DNA of 64,000 nt from JAKVBK01 sp022447275 (GCA_047125605.1 CP138932.1:3632718-3696717); one strand, 5' to 3'; shown: positions 50,109-63,414, counted from the stretch's first letter. A program made the numbers and translations. Notes: a model not told the origin generated them from the sequence alone.

Positions 50109-51078
50109 TGCCATTGCTGGCCTGATCGGGGCTCTTGTTTCGGGCGGCGCGCTGCAGGCGGCGCCGACGACATCTCTTTTCCCTGTGGCGCGCTCTGGTG
50201 GTGTGGCGGAAATTGCGGCTTTGCAGGCCCCATCGCCGGCACAGGTCGGGGCGGATGGTGTCACGGTCAATATCGCTGCGGCAGCGCAGGCGCGACCGCA
50301 ATTGCGCGCGCCCGTGATACCACTGCGCCCAGAGCCCAGACCTTCCCAAGCCCAAGCTGTGGCGGCGTCTGCCCCTACTGCGGCGGCTGCAGAGCCCGCA
50401 GTTGTGACACCGGTAAGTGGCCGGGTGCAGCGCTCTCTGGTGCCGGTTGCCCGCCCCGAGGAGCGCGCCTCCGGTCCGACACGCGTTGTGCGCGCTGGCC
50501 TCTTTGCCGGGCTGACAGCGCGCGCCAACAACGGGCAAAGCCGACAGCCGCGCAAAGGCTCGGTCTGCGGTGATCGCAGCCTGCGCGGTGTGAAAATCGC
50601 GCCCATCAAGGGGAAGTTGGCAGGTTGCGGGGTGGCCGAGCCCGTGAAAGTGACCGAAGTGGATGGCATCACCCTGTCGCAGGCCTCGATCATGGATTGC
50701 GCGACGGCGCAGGCGCTGAAGTCATGGATCAATGAGGGCGTGCGTCCGGCGGTCGGGCGCAGGGGCGGGGGCTTGTCCGGCCTGAAGGTGGCGGCCCATT
50801 ACAGTTGCCGCACGCGCAATCATCGACCGGGTGCCAAGATTTCAGAGCATGGCAAGGGCCGCGCGATCGACATCTCTGCGCTCATCCTAAAGAATGGGGA
50901 AGCGATCACGGTTCTGGACGGGTGGCGTCAGCGCCGCGAGGGCAAGATCCTCAAGGCCGCCCACGCTGCGGCGTGCGGGCCCTTTGGCACGGTCCTGGGT
51001 CCGGAAGCTGACCGGCAACACCAGGACCATTTTCATTTCGATACAGCGCGGTATCGGTCGGGCGCGTATTGCCGCTAA
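50092..51078 (+). CDS. Extensin-like C-terminal domain protein, exported
   Basis: 328 residues. A signal peptide (MKMRISAIAGLIGALVSGGALQA) is followed by a low-complexity Ala/Pro/Val region to about residue 160. The C-terminal extensin-like domain has VCGDRSLRGVKIAPI, GCGVAEPVKVTEVDG, HYSCRTRNHRPGAKISEHGKGRAIDISAL and HQDHFHFD, with conserved Cys and His typical of this LAS-like fold, so a cell-wall hydrolase role is possible. The start at 50092 follows AAAGGA and lies inside the upstream gene. Confidence 0.88.
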   Translation: MKMRISAIAGLIGALVSGGALQAAPTTSLFPVARSGGVAEIAALQAPSPAQVGADGVTVNIAAAAQARPQLRAPVIPLRPEPRPSQAQAVAASAPTAAAAEPAVVTPVSGRVQRSLVPVARPEERASGPTRVVRAGLFAGLTARANNGQSRQPRKGSVCGDRSLRGVKIAPIKGKLAGCGVAEPVKVTEVDGITLSQASIMDCATAQALKSWINEGVRPAVGRRGGGLSGLKVAAHYSCRTRNHRPGAKISEHGKGRAIDISALILKNGEAITVLDGWRQRREGKILKAAHAAACGPFGTVLGPEADRQHQDHFHFDTARYRSGAYCR

Positions 51079-51103
51079 GCAGAGCGAACAGCGCCAGCCC
51101 GCA

Positions 51104-51121
51104 CAGCCCCTGATGGGGCTG
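51104..51121 (+). terminator. Hairpin after the extensin-like gene
   Basis: Stem CAGCCCC / GGGGCTG with a four-base loop between convergent genes; no T-run. Confidence 0.4.
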
Positions 51122-51171
51122 GCAGGGGCGCAGCCTTGCGGATCAAAGGTCCCAGTGGCCCGCAGCGCGGG

Positions 51172-52149
51172 TTAGCGAATGCTCAAATTCGGGGCGGTCG
51201 CGATGGGCAATGGGCCCAAAAACACGCGGCCCCCGCGCAGATTGAGCGGCATATCAAGCGTATCGGGGTTGCCTGACAGTCCACTGGCCAGTTCCAGTGC
51301 ACGGGTGAAGGTGGGCAACATGCTTTCGGGCAGGATGCCGGTCTGCACGGCCAGATCAAGAATATCGCGCCAGTTCTTCACCTTGACTGTCACGGTCCCT
51401 TCCGGTGTGCCGGAGTCAGATACCGTGACCTCGCCGGCCATAGCCACCTCCAATGCGCCCCAGCTTGCATCGGCGCGATCAATGCGGATTTCGACCGGCT
51501 GGGGCCGGGCTTGCTCGAGCGCGCGCAGATCCCAGACCGTGTCGAATGTGGCGGTGGCATCCGCTGTCACCTGTGCCAGCGCGCCCGCGGGGCCAACGCC
51601 CTCGGGGGCCTGAACATCGGACAGGGCGAGGCCAAGCCGGTAGGTTGGGGTATCGCCCGTCCGTTCGACGGCCATGCGCATTTCGCGCGCTGTCCAGCCT
51701 TCATTGCCGTCAACGGCGACACCACCGCCCTCGATCACGGCCGTGGCCCGCTCGAGCGCGAGGTTTCTGTTCGGTTCCAGCGCCAGCGAGGCCCGGATGT
51801 CATCGCCTTGCAAGCGATAGCTATGCTCAACAGTCTGCAGGGTCGTGTCATTGGGCAGCACGACGATTGCCTGTGTAGGACGGTATGACAGGCTGAGGAT
51901 CTGAACGAAGGGCGCCTGCCACGACCAGCCTGAGGCCGTGTCGGCCAGGGCGATGTCATTGATGGTGGTGTCGAGCCGGTTGGGAAAGCCGCGCACCTCG
52001 ATGTCAGACCAATCTGCCTGCCAGCCAGCGGCGCGCCGCTCTTCCATCCACGCGGTGAGGCCCCGCTCCCAAGCTTTGGCGCTGACAAACCAGTAGGCGC
52101 TCCAGGCGCCAGCCGCCACGATGATCACAACAATCAAAAATCTCAACAT
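51172..52149 (-). CDS. DUF2125 domain protein, membrane-anchored
   Basis: 325 residues. One N-terminal hydrophobic segment (LRFLIVVIIVAAGAWSAYWFV) acts as anchor or uncleaved signal. The body is a beta-rich periplasmic domain with GWQADWSDIEVRGFPNRLDTTI, the DUF2125 hallmark; WQAPFVQILSLSYRPTQAIVVLP follows. The family resembles AsmA-like lipid-transfer domains in layout; function unproven. The start at 52149 is chosen because the frame upstream overlaps the divergent ChaC-like gene. Confidence 0.85.
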   Translation of the reverse strand: MLRFLIVVIIVAAGAWSAYWFVSAKAWERGLTAWMEERRAAGWQADWSDIEVRGFPNRLDTTINDIALADTASGWSWQAPFVQILSLSYRPTQAIVVLPNDTTLQTVEHSYRLQGDDIRASLALEPNRNLALERATAVIEGGGVAVDGNEGWTAREMRMAVERTGDTPTYRLGLALSDVQAPEGVGPAGALAQVTADATATFDTVWDLRALEQARPQPVEIRIDRADASWGALEVAMAGEVTVSDSGTPEGTVTVKVKNWRDILDLAVQTGILPESMLPTFTRALELASGLSGNPDTLDMPLNLRGGRVFLGPLPIATAPNLSIR

Positions 52150-52238
52150 GGCAGCACTGCCCTTTCTCTTGCCTATGGGACCGTCTACATCAGGTCCGGG
52201 CCGGACAACCAGAGGCCTTTGCAACTTGGAGCGGATAT

Positions 52239-52820
52239 ATGACAAGGCTTGCCGCAGCGCAGGAACTGCGCCCCATGTGGGTGTTCGGCTACGGATCGCT
52301 GATCTGGAACCCGGGCTTTGAGGTGGCAGAGCGCCGTATTGCGCGCGCCCACGGATACCGGCGTGCCTTCTGCATGCTTTCGATCCACCATCGCGGCACC
52401 GAGGAAGACCCCGGCCTTGTTCTGGCCCTTGATCACGACACCCCCGCCCCGGGCTCGCAGGCTGAGCCGCGCAATTGCGATGGCGTTGCCTTCCGCGTGG
52501 CGCCCGGCGCCGAGGCGGAAACGCTTGCCGCCCTGCGCACCCGCGAGTTGGTCTCATCGGCCTATCGCGAGGAAATCACGCCGCTGCGCACCCGAGATGG
52601 CGACACGGTGCATGCGTTGTCTTACGTGGTGGATCGGGATCATCGCCAGTATGTGGGTGATCTCAGCCTCGAAGAACAGGCCTTCATGATTGCCCGCGCC
52701 CATGGCGGGCGCGGCCCCAACAGCGAGTACCTGTGGAACACCGCATCGCATCTTGCAGAGCTTGGTATTTCAGACCCAGAGCTTGAATGGTTGGCACAAC
52801 GTGTGAAATCCCTTGCCTGA
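52239..52820 (+). CDS. Gamma-glutamylcyclotransferase, ChaC type
   Basis: 193 residues; ChaC-like enzymes degrade glutathione to 5-oxoproline and Cys-Gly. It has the entrance motif VFGYGSLIWNPGF and the catalytic Glu in SSAYREEITPL-type ELVSSAYREEITPL, then ALSYVVDRDHRQYVGDLSLEEQA. The 5-oxoproline made could be used by the PxpBCA system at 12.8-15.3 kb. Divergent from the DUF2125 gene. Confidence 0.9.
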   Translation: MTRLAAAQELRPMWVFGYGSLIWNPGFEVAERRIARAHGYRRAFCMLSIHHRGTEEDPGLVLALDHDTPAPGSQAEPRNCDGVAFRVAPGAEAETLAALRTRELVSSAYREEITPLRTRDGDTVHALSYVVDRDHRQYVGDLSLEEQAFMIARAHGGRGPNSEYLWNTASHLAELGISDPELEWLAQRVKSLA

Positions 52821-52906
52821 ACGTCATTTAAGCCTTAGCGGCCTTGGCATGCCGATCCATCTCCCGGTAGGCTGACACAAACCACTCAAGGCGTATCTTC
52901 CCGCTC

Positions 52907-54184
52907 ATGGCTCTGACCGACACCCCTGATCCTTTCCCCCGCGAAACTGACGCGGTCATCGTTCACTTCTCACAGCCGGTGCGCCAGATCTTTTCGATGC
53001 TGGTGGTTGTCGGGCTGGTTGCGGCAGGTGGCTACCTGATCTTTCCGGCGCTGAAGCCGGTGCTGCTGTCGAACCCCTTCCTAAACGGGTTGATCGTCGC
53101 GGTGTTCCTGATCGGGGTGCTGGCATGCTTCTGGCAGGTTTTGCAGCTGATTGGCTGCGTCAACTGGATCGAGACATTTGCCAGCGGCGAAAGCACAGGC
53201 GGGCGATTGCCCCCGCGTCTGCTGGTGTCGCTGGCTGCGCTTCTGCGCGGGCGTGGCCGCAGCATGGAAATCTCGGCCACGTCTTCCCGGTCGATCCTCG
53301 ATTCTGTGGCGACCCGGATCGAAGAGTTGCGCGACATCACGCGCTATCTCGTGAACTTGCTGATTTTTCTGGGCCTTCTGGGCACCTTCTACGGCTTGGC
53401 AACCACGGTGCCAGCGGTTGTGGAAACGATCCGAAGCCTTGCCCCGCAGGACGGAGAGGCGGGCGGCGCCGTGTTTGGCCGATTGCTGACCGGGCTGGAG
53501 GCGCAGCTGGGCGGTATGGGCACCGCGTTTGCGTCCTCGCTGCTGGGGCTTGCGGGCTCATTGGTGGTGGGGCTACTGGAGCTTTTTGCCTCCCAATCCC
53601 AGAACCGCTTCTACCGCGAACTTGAAGAATGGCTGTCTTCGATCACCCGGCTTGGGGTGGCGGGGGCCACGGATTTTGAGGGCGCTGGCGAAGGTGAGGG
53701 TGAAGCCGCGCAGACGGCTGGTCTGGTGCAATATATGGCCCAGCAAATGGACGGCCTTGCCCAGATAATTGCCCGTGGCGAACAGGCCCGTGCAGATACG
53801 GACCTGCGCCTTGCTGCGCTGGCAGATGGTGTGGAAAAACTCACGCTGGCACTGGAGCGTGAAACTGCCGGAACCGGCGCAGCTCTGGTCCGTCTGGCTG
53901 ACAGTCAGGCCACGATTGCCGAACGTTTGGCCCCGCAGGAACCGGCGCGCGAGGCGGGGCTGTTTGAAGGCGAGGGCGATCCTGAGGCCCGAATGCATCT
54001 GCGCTCCATCGACACGCAATTGTTGCGGCTGCTCGAAGAGATCGCCGCTGGCCGACAGGAAACCCTCACCGAATTGCGTACGGATCTGCAGCAGGTGTCG
54101 CGCGAAGTGCGCAAACTGACCCGCAGTGTCACAGGGGGCGGAGACCCGGGCGGGCGCCGCCGCACGAAGAACAGCGGATCCTGA
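52907..54184 (+). CDS. ExbB/MotA/TolQ-like proton channel protein with C-terminal coiled coil
   Basis: 425 residues. Two hydrophobic segments lie at about 25-60 and 65-85, and two more at about 147-170 (NLLIFLGLLGTFYGLATTVPAVV) and 205-230 (GMGTAFASSLLGLAGSLVVGLLELF), which match the conserved MotA/TolQ/ExbB helices. The C-terminal ~190 residues are Ala/Glu/Arg-rich and predicted coiled coil, unlike usual ExbB. The next gene, four bases on, encodes the matching MotB/ExbD-like protein. I infer a proton-driven envelope motor of unknown task. Confidence 0.82.
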   Translation: MALTDTPDPFPRETDAVIVHFSQPVRQIFSMLVVVGLVAAGGYLIFPALKPVLLSNPFLNGLIVAVFLIGVLACFWQVLQLIGCVNWIETFASGESTGGRLPPRLLVSLAALLRGRGRSMEISATSSRSILDSVATRIEELRDITRYLVNLLIFLGLLGTFYGLATTVPAVVETIRSLAPQDGEAGGAVFGRLLTGLEAQLGGMGTAFASSLLGLAGSLVVGLLELFASQSQNRFYRELEEWLSSITRLGVAGATDFEGAGEGEGEAAQTAGLVQYMAQQMDGLAQIIARGEQARADTDLRLAALADGVEKLTLALERETAGTGAALVRLADSQATIAERLAPQEPAREAGLFEGEGDPEARMHLRSIDTQLLRLLEEIAAGRQETLTELRTDLQQVSREVRKLTRSVTGGGDPGGRRRTKNSGS

Positions 54185-54187
54185 TCC

Positions 54188-56491
54188 ATGGCTCTGTCGC
54201 GACGCTCGGGCGCACGTTTCAATACCTCGATCTGGCCCGGATTTGTGGATGCCATGACGGCCCTGCTGCTGGTTTTGATGTTCGTGCTGTCGATCTTCAT
54301 GATCATGCAATTCATTTTGCAGGAAACGATCACGGGGCAGGAAAGCGAGCTTGATACGCTCAATGCGGAGGTCAGTGCGCTGGCCAGTGCCCTGGGTTTG
54401 GCGCAGGAGCGCGCTGACGGGTTGGAAACCGAGGTGGGCGACCTGAATGCGCAGCTGGCGCAATCGCAGGCGGATGGCATTGCCCAGGCAGCGCTTATCT
54501 CGCGGTTGCAGGGCCAACTGGAAGAAAGTGGCGCCGCACTTACCGCAGCGCAGGGCACGATCGCCGATTTCGAGGAGCAGGTTGCAGCGCTTATTCTGGC
54601 ACGCAATGCGGCAACGGCCCGGGCCGAGGGGCTGGCCACATCGCTGGGGGCCGCAGAGGAAGAGGCGGCGCGCCTGGCACGGGATTTGACGGCTACGGAA
54701 GAGGCCCGTCTCGCTGCGGAACAAGAGGTCGATGCACTCACCCAGCGGCTGACCTCCGCCCGCTCGGAAATCGATGCCCAAGCGGAAACGGCCCGTTTGG
54801 CAGCTGCGCGGCGTGAGGCGTTGGAGGCGCTGGTGGCTGAGCTGCGCGCCCAGCAGGAAGAGACGTCAGATGCGCTTCTGGCGGCGCAGGATGCGCGCGC
54901 CAGCCTGCAGAACCAGCTGTCAGAGGAGCAGGCCGCCCGGCTTGCCGAGGCCGAAGCCGCGCGCCGACTGCAGGAGCGGCTGCGCACGGCAGATGCAGAG
55001 CTGAGCGCCATGACACTTGCCCTGGAGGAAGAGCGGCAGCGCGCCGAAGATACCCTCACCGTTTTGGCAGCCACCCGGGATACCCGCGATGATCTCGATG
55101 CGCGGCTTGCGGCAGCCATTCTGGAAGGCGACGCCCTGACCCAAAGCCTTGAGGCCACACGCGCCGATCTTGCAACGGCGCAAACCGCGCTGGAAAGCAC
55201 CCAAACAAACCTCGCCGAGACGGATGACGGGTTGCGTATGGCTGAGGCTGAGCTTGAACGGTTGCAGGCGGCGCTGGCCGCTTCGGCGGCTGAGCGGCTT
55301 CGCTTGGCTACTGAACTTGAAACCCTGCAGGCGGAGGTCAGTGCCCTGTCGCAAGAGGGGCAGGACCTCATTGCGGCCCGCACCGCGTTGGAAGCGGACC
55401 TTGCCGAACGGGAAGGGGCCCTCGCCGCCTTGGAGGCGTCCCTTGCACAGACACGCACGGAGGCTGACAGCGTAGAGGCGGAGGTGGCGCGCCTGCAGCA
55501 GGCTTTGGCGATGGCCCAGTCAATCACCGCTCGCCTTGAGGCTGAGAACGCAGCTCTGCGGGCGGATGGGGCCGAAATGGCCTCTATTCGAAGCCAGCTC
55601 ACGGCGGCCCTCGCGGCCAAGCTGGCGGCGGAAGAGGGTTTGGCGGATGCTTCTGATGCGGCACAGCAGCGGGCCCAGCTTCTGGCGCAGGCGCAAGCAA
55701 CCCTGTCAGAGCGGGAAGCGGCGTCGGCAGAGGATCAACGGCGCATTGCCGCCCTCAATGCACAGGTGGCACAGCTGCGCGCAGAGATCGGCACGCTCCA
55801 GCAAATCCTCGATGAAGCAGAGGCGCGCGATGTCGCGAATGATGTGCAACTGCGCAATCTTGGCCAGCAATTGAACGCGGCGCTCGCGCAAGTGGCCTCC
55901 GAGCAGCGCAAGCTGGCGTTGGAGGCGGAGCGCAGAGCCGAGGCTGAGACCGCCCGGGCCGAACTGGAGGAGGCGGAGCGCATTCGCCTTGAGGAAGAAG
56001 CCCGACGCCTAGCTGAAGAGGCCCGCACGCTGGCAAGCTACCGCTCTGAGTTTTTTGGAAGATTGCGGGATATTCTTGGCAACCGCGAAGGTGTTCAGAT
56101 CGAGGGCGACCGGTTCGTCTTTTCCTCTGAGGTGCTGTTTGCCCCGGGATCCGCCGAATTGGAGCCCGCCGGTCAGGAGCAGATTGCTCGGGTGGCAGAC
56201 ATCCTCTTTGACGTGTCGGGCGAGATCCCTGAAGAGATTGATTGGGCGATCCGCGTTGATGGGCACACGGATTCGGACCAGATGTCCGGCTTTGGTGAGT
56301 TTCGCGACAATTGGGAGCTCAGCCAAGCCCGAGCCTTGTCCGTTGTTCGCTTCATGACGGAGGTTCTGGGCTTTCCACCGGAGCGCCTTGCAGCGAATGG
56401 ATTTGGCGAGTTCCAGCCCATCGACCCCCGGGATACGGAAGAAGCCAAAGCCCGCAACCGCCGGATCGAGCTGAAACTCACGGAACGGTAA
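54188..56491 (+). CDS. MotB/OmpA-like protein with very long coiled coil
   Basis: 767 residues. One N-terminal transmembrane helix carries the proton-path Asp (SIWPGFVDAMTALLLVLMFVLSIFMI in parts). About 500 residues of Ala/Glu/Leu/Gln heptads follow (about 50-610), a long periplasmic rod. The C-terminal OmpA-like peptidoglycan-binding domain has LFAPGSAELEPAGQEQI, DGHTDSDQMSG and ANGFGEFQPI...RNRRIELKL. The pair with the preceding gene has stator-like logic: channel plus wall-anchored arm. A bidirectional terminator follows. Confidence 0.85.
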   Translation: MALSRRSGARFNTSIWPGFVDAMTALLLVLMFVLSIFMIMQFILQETITGQESELDTLNAEVSALASALGLAQERADGLETEVGDLNAQLAQSQADGIAQAALISRLQGQLEESGAALTAAQGTIADFEEQVAALILARNAATARAEGLATSLGAAEEEAARLARDLTATEEARLAAEQEVDALTQRLTSARSEIDAQAETARLAAARREALEALVAELRAQQEETSDALLAAQDARASLQNQLSEEQAARLAEAEAARRLQERLRTADAELSAMTLALEEERQRAEDTLTVLAATRDTRDDLDARLAAAILEGDALTQSLEATRADLATAQTALESTQTNLAETDDGLRMAEAELERLQAALAASAAERLRLATELETLQAEVSALSQEGQDLIAARTALEADLAEREGALAALEASLAQTRTEADSVEAEVARLQQALAMAQSITARLEAENAALRADGAEMASIRSQLTAALAAKLAAEEGLADASDAAQQRAQLLAQAQATLSEREAASAEDQRRIAALNAQVAQLRAEIGTLQQILDEAEARDVANDVQLRNLGQQLNAALAQVASEQRKLALEAERRAEAETARAELEEAERIRLEEEARRLAEEARTLASYRSEFFGRLRDILGNREGVQIEGDRFVFSSEVLFAPGSAELEPAGQEQIARVADILFDVSGEIPEEIDWAIRVDGHTDSDQMSGFGEFRDNWELSQARALSVVRFMTEVLGFPPERLAANGFGEFQPIDPRDTEEAKARNRRIELKLTER

Positions 56492-56632
56492 TGTCTTGCC
56501 GAGGGGCTGCTGCGGGTATGCGAAAGGCGCATCGCTTTTGCTCTGAGGCAGCGTATTATTACCAGAGATTAGCCCTGCATAGTGGCACGTGACGCTGAGT
56601 GAAGCTGTTTGCAAGCCCACAAAAACCATCAC

Positions 56633-56665
56633 AAAAAAAGGGCGGCAGATGGCCGCCCTTTTCTT
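56633..56665. terminator. Bidirectional rho-independent terminator
   Basis: Stem GGGCGGC / GCCGCCC with loop AGATG, seven A before and TTTT after. It serves both the coiled-coil gene and the convergent clpA gene. Confidence 0.9.
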
Positions 56666-56681
56666 TCAGGTTTTGGCGCGT

Positions 56682-59030
<2,349 letters not shown>

Positions 59031-59297
59031 GTGACGTGCTCCTTTCCTGTAGGGCCCAGACGGCGCTGCTCGATTAGCACAGTCTCTGACCATGGCCTCC
59101 TATACTTAAAGTTTGGTTGGGTTACCGGCCGCTTCAAGTCTTTTCTGCCTTCAAAAGGCATTTGATGCGTCTGGTGCCCGATTCGTGACCACTTGTCAGG
59201 GCGGAGGCCACATTGCAGCGGCAAGTGGTGCAGTTACAGGAAAGACCCACCAGCAAAGCTGGTGAAAATCGGTGGAAGCTGCCTGCGAGGTCTCATC

Positions 59298-60056
59298 TTA
59301 AAAAGCGTTGCGTCGGTCACGCAGGGCAGCAAAGACGGCTCTTGAGTCGGCGGTGTCTAAAGAGAGATGGGTCTTTATGGTGGGATCGGCAAGTCTGAGA
59401 AATGGATTTGTCGCCTTTTCCTCGCTCAAGAGGGCCGGAGTGCAGGGATTGCCGGCCATGATATCTGCGGCGCGGGCCTGAAGGGCGGGATTGTCGGGGT
59501 CTACTTCGAGACAAAACCGAGCATTTGTCTTGCCGTATTCATGACCAGAGCAGATTAGCGTGTCGTCCGGTAGCGCGCCAAGCAGCATCAGCGTGTCGAA
59601 TTGCATGTCATAGCTGCCCTCGGGGTTTACTCTGCCACAGCCCAAAGCCATGAGGCTGTCGGCAGTGAAGGCCATCTTCGCATCAGCAAAATGGAACGCG
59701 ATGTGGCCTTTCGTGTGCCCATCTGCGGCCAGCACCTCTGCGCTTTGGCTTCCCACCTCGATGATATCTCCGGGGGCCACGGCCACATCGAGCGGCGGCA
59801 GGCGGTGCGCGTCGGCCTGTGCGCCAATGATGCGGGCCCCGGTTTCATCGGCCAGTGCGGCGACCCCGTCGATATGATCCCAGTGGTGGTGCGTTACCAG
59901 AATGTCGCTCAGGGCCCAGCCTTTCGCCGCCAGCACATCGCGGTAGGGGGCCGCGTCGCCAACATCAATCGCGGCGGTCGCGCCGGTAGCTGTGTCGTGG
60001 ATGATGTAGCCGTAGTTGTCCGACAGCACGTCAAAGGTAATCAGTTCCAGCGCCAT
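59298..60056 (-). CDS. gloB: Hydroxyacylglutathione hydrolase (glyoxalase II)
   Basis: 252 residues; releases D-lactate and glutathione from lactoylglutathione. A metallo-beta-lactamase fold with THHHWDHIDG, DGHTKGHIAFHF, FTADSLMALGCGR and SGHEYGKTNARF. The C-terminal glyoxalase-II domain ends NPFLRLADPTIKTHL...FAALRDRRNAF, the family signature. GGAGG sets the start at 60056. Divergent from the methyltransferase gene. Confidence 0.95.
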   Translation of the reverse strand: MALELITFDVLSDNYGYIIHDTATGATAAIDVGDAAPYRDVLAAKGWALSDILVTHHHWDHIDGVAALADETGARIIGAQADAHRLPPLDVAVAPGDIIEVGSQSAEVLAADGHTKGHIAFHFADAKMAFTADSLMALGCGRVNPEGSYDMQFDTLMLLGALPDDTLICSGHEYGKTNARFCLEVDPDNPALQARAADIMAGNPCTPALLSEEKATNPFLRLADPTIKTHLSLDTADSRAVFAALRDRRNAF

Positions 60057-60160
60057 TCTGCTTGGCCTCCTGTCATGAGCAGGGTTAGGGTTTGGCGGAG
60101 CGTGGCGCAGTCTTGGCATGGCTGCAAGCAAGACACGCGGTGATGGGATCCGGAGACACC

Positions 60161-60931
60161 ATGCATCTCGACGTGCGAGACCTGCGCAACTTCTATTATC
60201 GGACGCAGTTGGGCCGGGTGGCCCAACGTGCCATCCGGGATCAGTTGGGCGTCTTTTGGCCTGAAGCCCGTGCCCAAACGGTGGCCGGGTTTGGCTTTGC
60301 TGCTCCGCTTTTGCGGCCTTATCTCGAACAGGCCCGCCGCGTTGTGGCTCTGATGCCCGGGCCGCAGGGAGTGATGCCCTGGCCCGCGGGAGAGGCAAAC
60401 CTTTCGGTTCTGTGCGAAGAAACCCGGTGGCCGTTGGCGACCGGCGCGGTCGACAAACTGATCGTCCTGCACGGGCTGGAGACATCCGAGCGCCCGTCTG
60501 ATGTGCTGGAGGAATGCGCCCGCGTGCTGGGGCCCGGGGGACATGCGCTGTTTATCGTGCCGAACCGCTCTGGGCTGTGGGCCCGCCGTGACCGGACGCC
60601 CTTTGGCTATGGGCGCCCTTATTCATTGTTCCAGTTGGAAGCCCAACTCCGCCGTCATGGCTTTACGCCCGAGCGCCACCTCGCGGCCCTGTATTCCCCC
60701 CCTTCAGAGCGACGCTTCTGGGTGCGCACTGCACCTATGTGGGAAAAGACAGGGCGATCGGTTACCTCGGTCTTTGCGGGCGGTGTGCTGATGGTCGAGG
60801 TGTCCAAGCAGGTCCATATGCCCACTGGCACCCCGGTCTCCTCGCTGGTGCGCACGCCGCTGCAGGTGCTTGATCCCGTGCGTGGCACAGAACCGGTGCG
60901 GGGCAGGGTGTCGAACGCTCCGTCTGGCTAG
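60161..60931 (+). CDS. SAM-dependent methyltransferase-like protein
   Basis: 256 residues. It starts MHLDVRDLRNFYYRTQLGRVAQRAIRDQL, a pattern of a conserved alphaproteobacterial class, and contains a degenerate class-I methyltransferase core (VAGFGFAAPLLRPYL in place of the Gly-rich loop; VDKLIVLHGLETSERPSDVLEECARVLGPGGHALFIVPNR). Often found divergent from gloB. GGAG precedes the ATG at 60161. The target is unknown. Confidence 0.85.
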   Translation: MHLDVRDLRNFYYRTQLGRVAQRAIRDQLGVFWPEARAQTVAGFGFAAPLLRPYLEQARRVVALMPGPQGVMPWPAGEANLSVLCEETRWPLATGAVDKLIVLHGLETSERPSDVLEECARVLGPGGHALFIVPNRSGLWARRDRTPFGYGRPYSLFQLEAQLRRHGFTPERHLAALYSPPSERRFWVRTAPMWEKTGRSVTSVFAGGVLMVEVSKQVHMPTGTPVSSLVRTPLQVLDPVRGTEPVRGRVSNAPSG

Positions 60932-61302
60932 CTGCCGGCCACGCGCTGTGCCCAAGCCCAAAACATTGTGCCATTATGCCGCAGCGGGGCGGCAAACACG
61001 TGGTTTTGATGTCGTAAGGGTAAGATTCTCGACGTCTTTTCTGCATTGCGGCGCAGCTTCAATCGGTCGCATAATTGCCAAACTTAAGCAACTGTCTGAT
61101 ATCGCTGCAAAAAAACAGCCGCCCAACTGCGTTAACAGCAGTTGCCCGGAGAAAACTGGTCTGCTACACCCCGCCGCGACGAGGAAGCTATCCGAACCGG
61201 CGGCTTCTGATCAATCTGCCCGAGCTGACTTCGCACATGGGTCACGTGACGTCCCGCCAGGGCGTTTTTTAGTTGGGCTAGGAAGCAAACGAAGGGGTGG
61301 CC
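60932..61302 (+). promoter_or_regulatory. Leader region of the ATP synthase operon
   Basis: 371 bases with no gene. It holds a dyad AACTGC-N7-GCAGTT (61125-61143) and a hairpin ACGTCCC-GCCA-GGGCGT followed by six T (about 61248-61270), which looks like a terminator or attenuator directly before the atpH ribosome-binding site (GAAGGGG). No promoter box is certain. Confidence 0.45.
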
Positions 61303-61862
61303 GTGTCCGAGACAGCTTCGATTTCCGCGAGCATCGCCGCGCGCTACGCGCAGGCTCTGTTCGATATCTCTAAGGAAGAGGGCGCGCTCGACGCGCTCGA
61401 GGCCGATGCTGGCAGCTTGCAGGCTGCCCTCGATGAAAGCCCTGAACTGCGGGATCTGATCGCATCGCCGGTCTATTCCCGTGATGAGCAGGGAGCCGCG
61501 ATCACCGCCGTTGCCGGCAAGCTGGGCGTTGGCGCTATGTTTGCCAACACGCTGGCGCTGATGGCATCCAAGCGGCGTTTGTTCGCACTGCCAGCACTGC
61601 TGAGTGCTTTGGGCGATATGATCGCCGCTGAAAAAGGTGAAGTGACGGCGGAAGTCGCCTCCGCCAAACCCCTCACCGCCAAGCAGGAGGCCAAGCTGGT
61701 CAAAACGCTGCAGGCGCGCGTGGGCAAAGATGTGAAACTGAATAAGACCGTCGATGAAAGCCTCATTGGCGGTCTCGTTGTGAAGGTGGGTTCGAAGATG
61801 ATCGATAGCTCGATCGCCTCGAAACTCGCAAACCTCCAGAATGCTATGAAAGAGGTCGGGTA

Positions 61863-61863
<1 letters not shown>
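61303..61863 (+). CDS. atpH: ATP synthase F1 delta subunit
   Basis: 186 residues; connects F1 to the peripheral stalk. It starts SETASISASIAARYAQALFDISKEEG and ends VKVGSKMIDSSIASKLANLQNAM, as in the family. GTG at 61303 is preferred over GTG at 61297 because GAAGG is then seven bases away and the N-terminus fits homologues. The stop overlaps the atpA ATG (TAATG). Confidence 0.94.
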
Positions 61864-63404
<1,541 letters not shown>

Positions 63405-63414
63405 GGTTGAGTAG

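Noticed and set aside
53905..55620. A 571-codon Ser/Arg/Ala-rich frame antisense to the coiled-coil gene
   Set aside because: The Ser/Ala repeats simply mirror the Ala/Glu heptads of the plus-strand coiled coil. No start site or domain supports it.
52907..56491. Zorya-type phage defence
   Set aside because: The two stator-like genes recall ZorA/ZorB, but no ZorC, ZorD or ZorE follows. Downstream is a terminator and clpA, and the long coil is in the wrong subunit.
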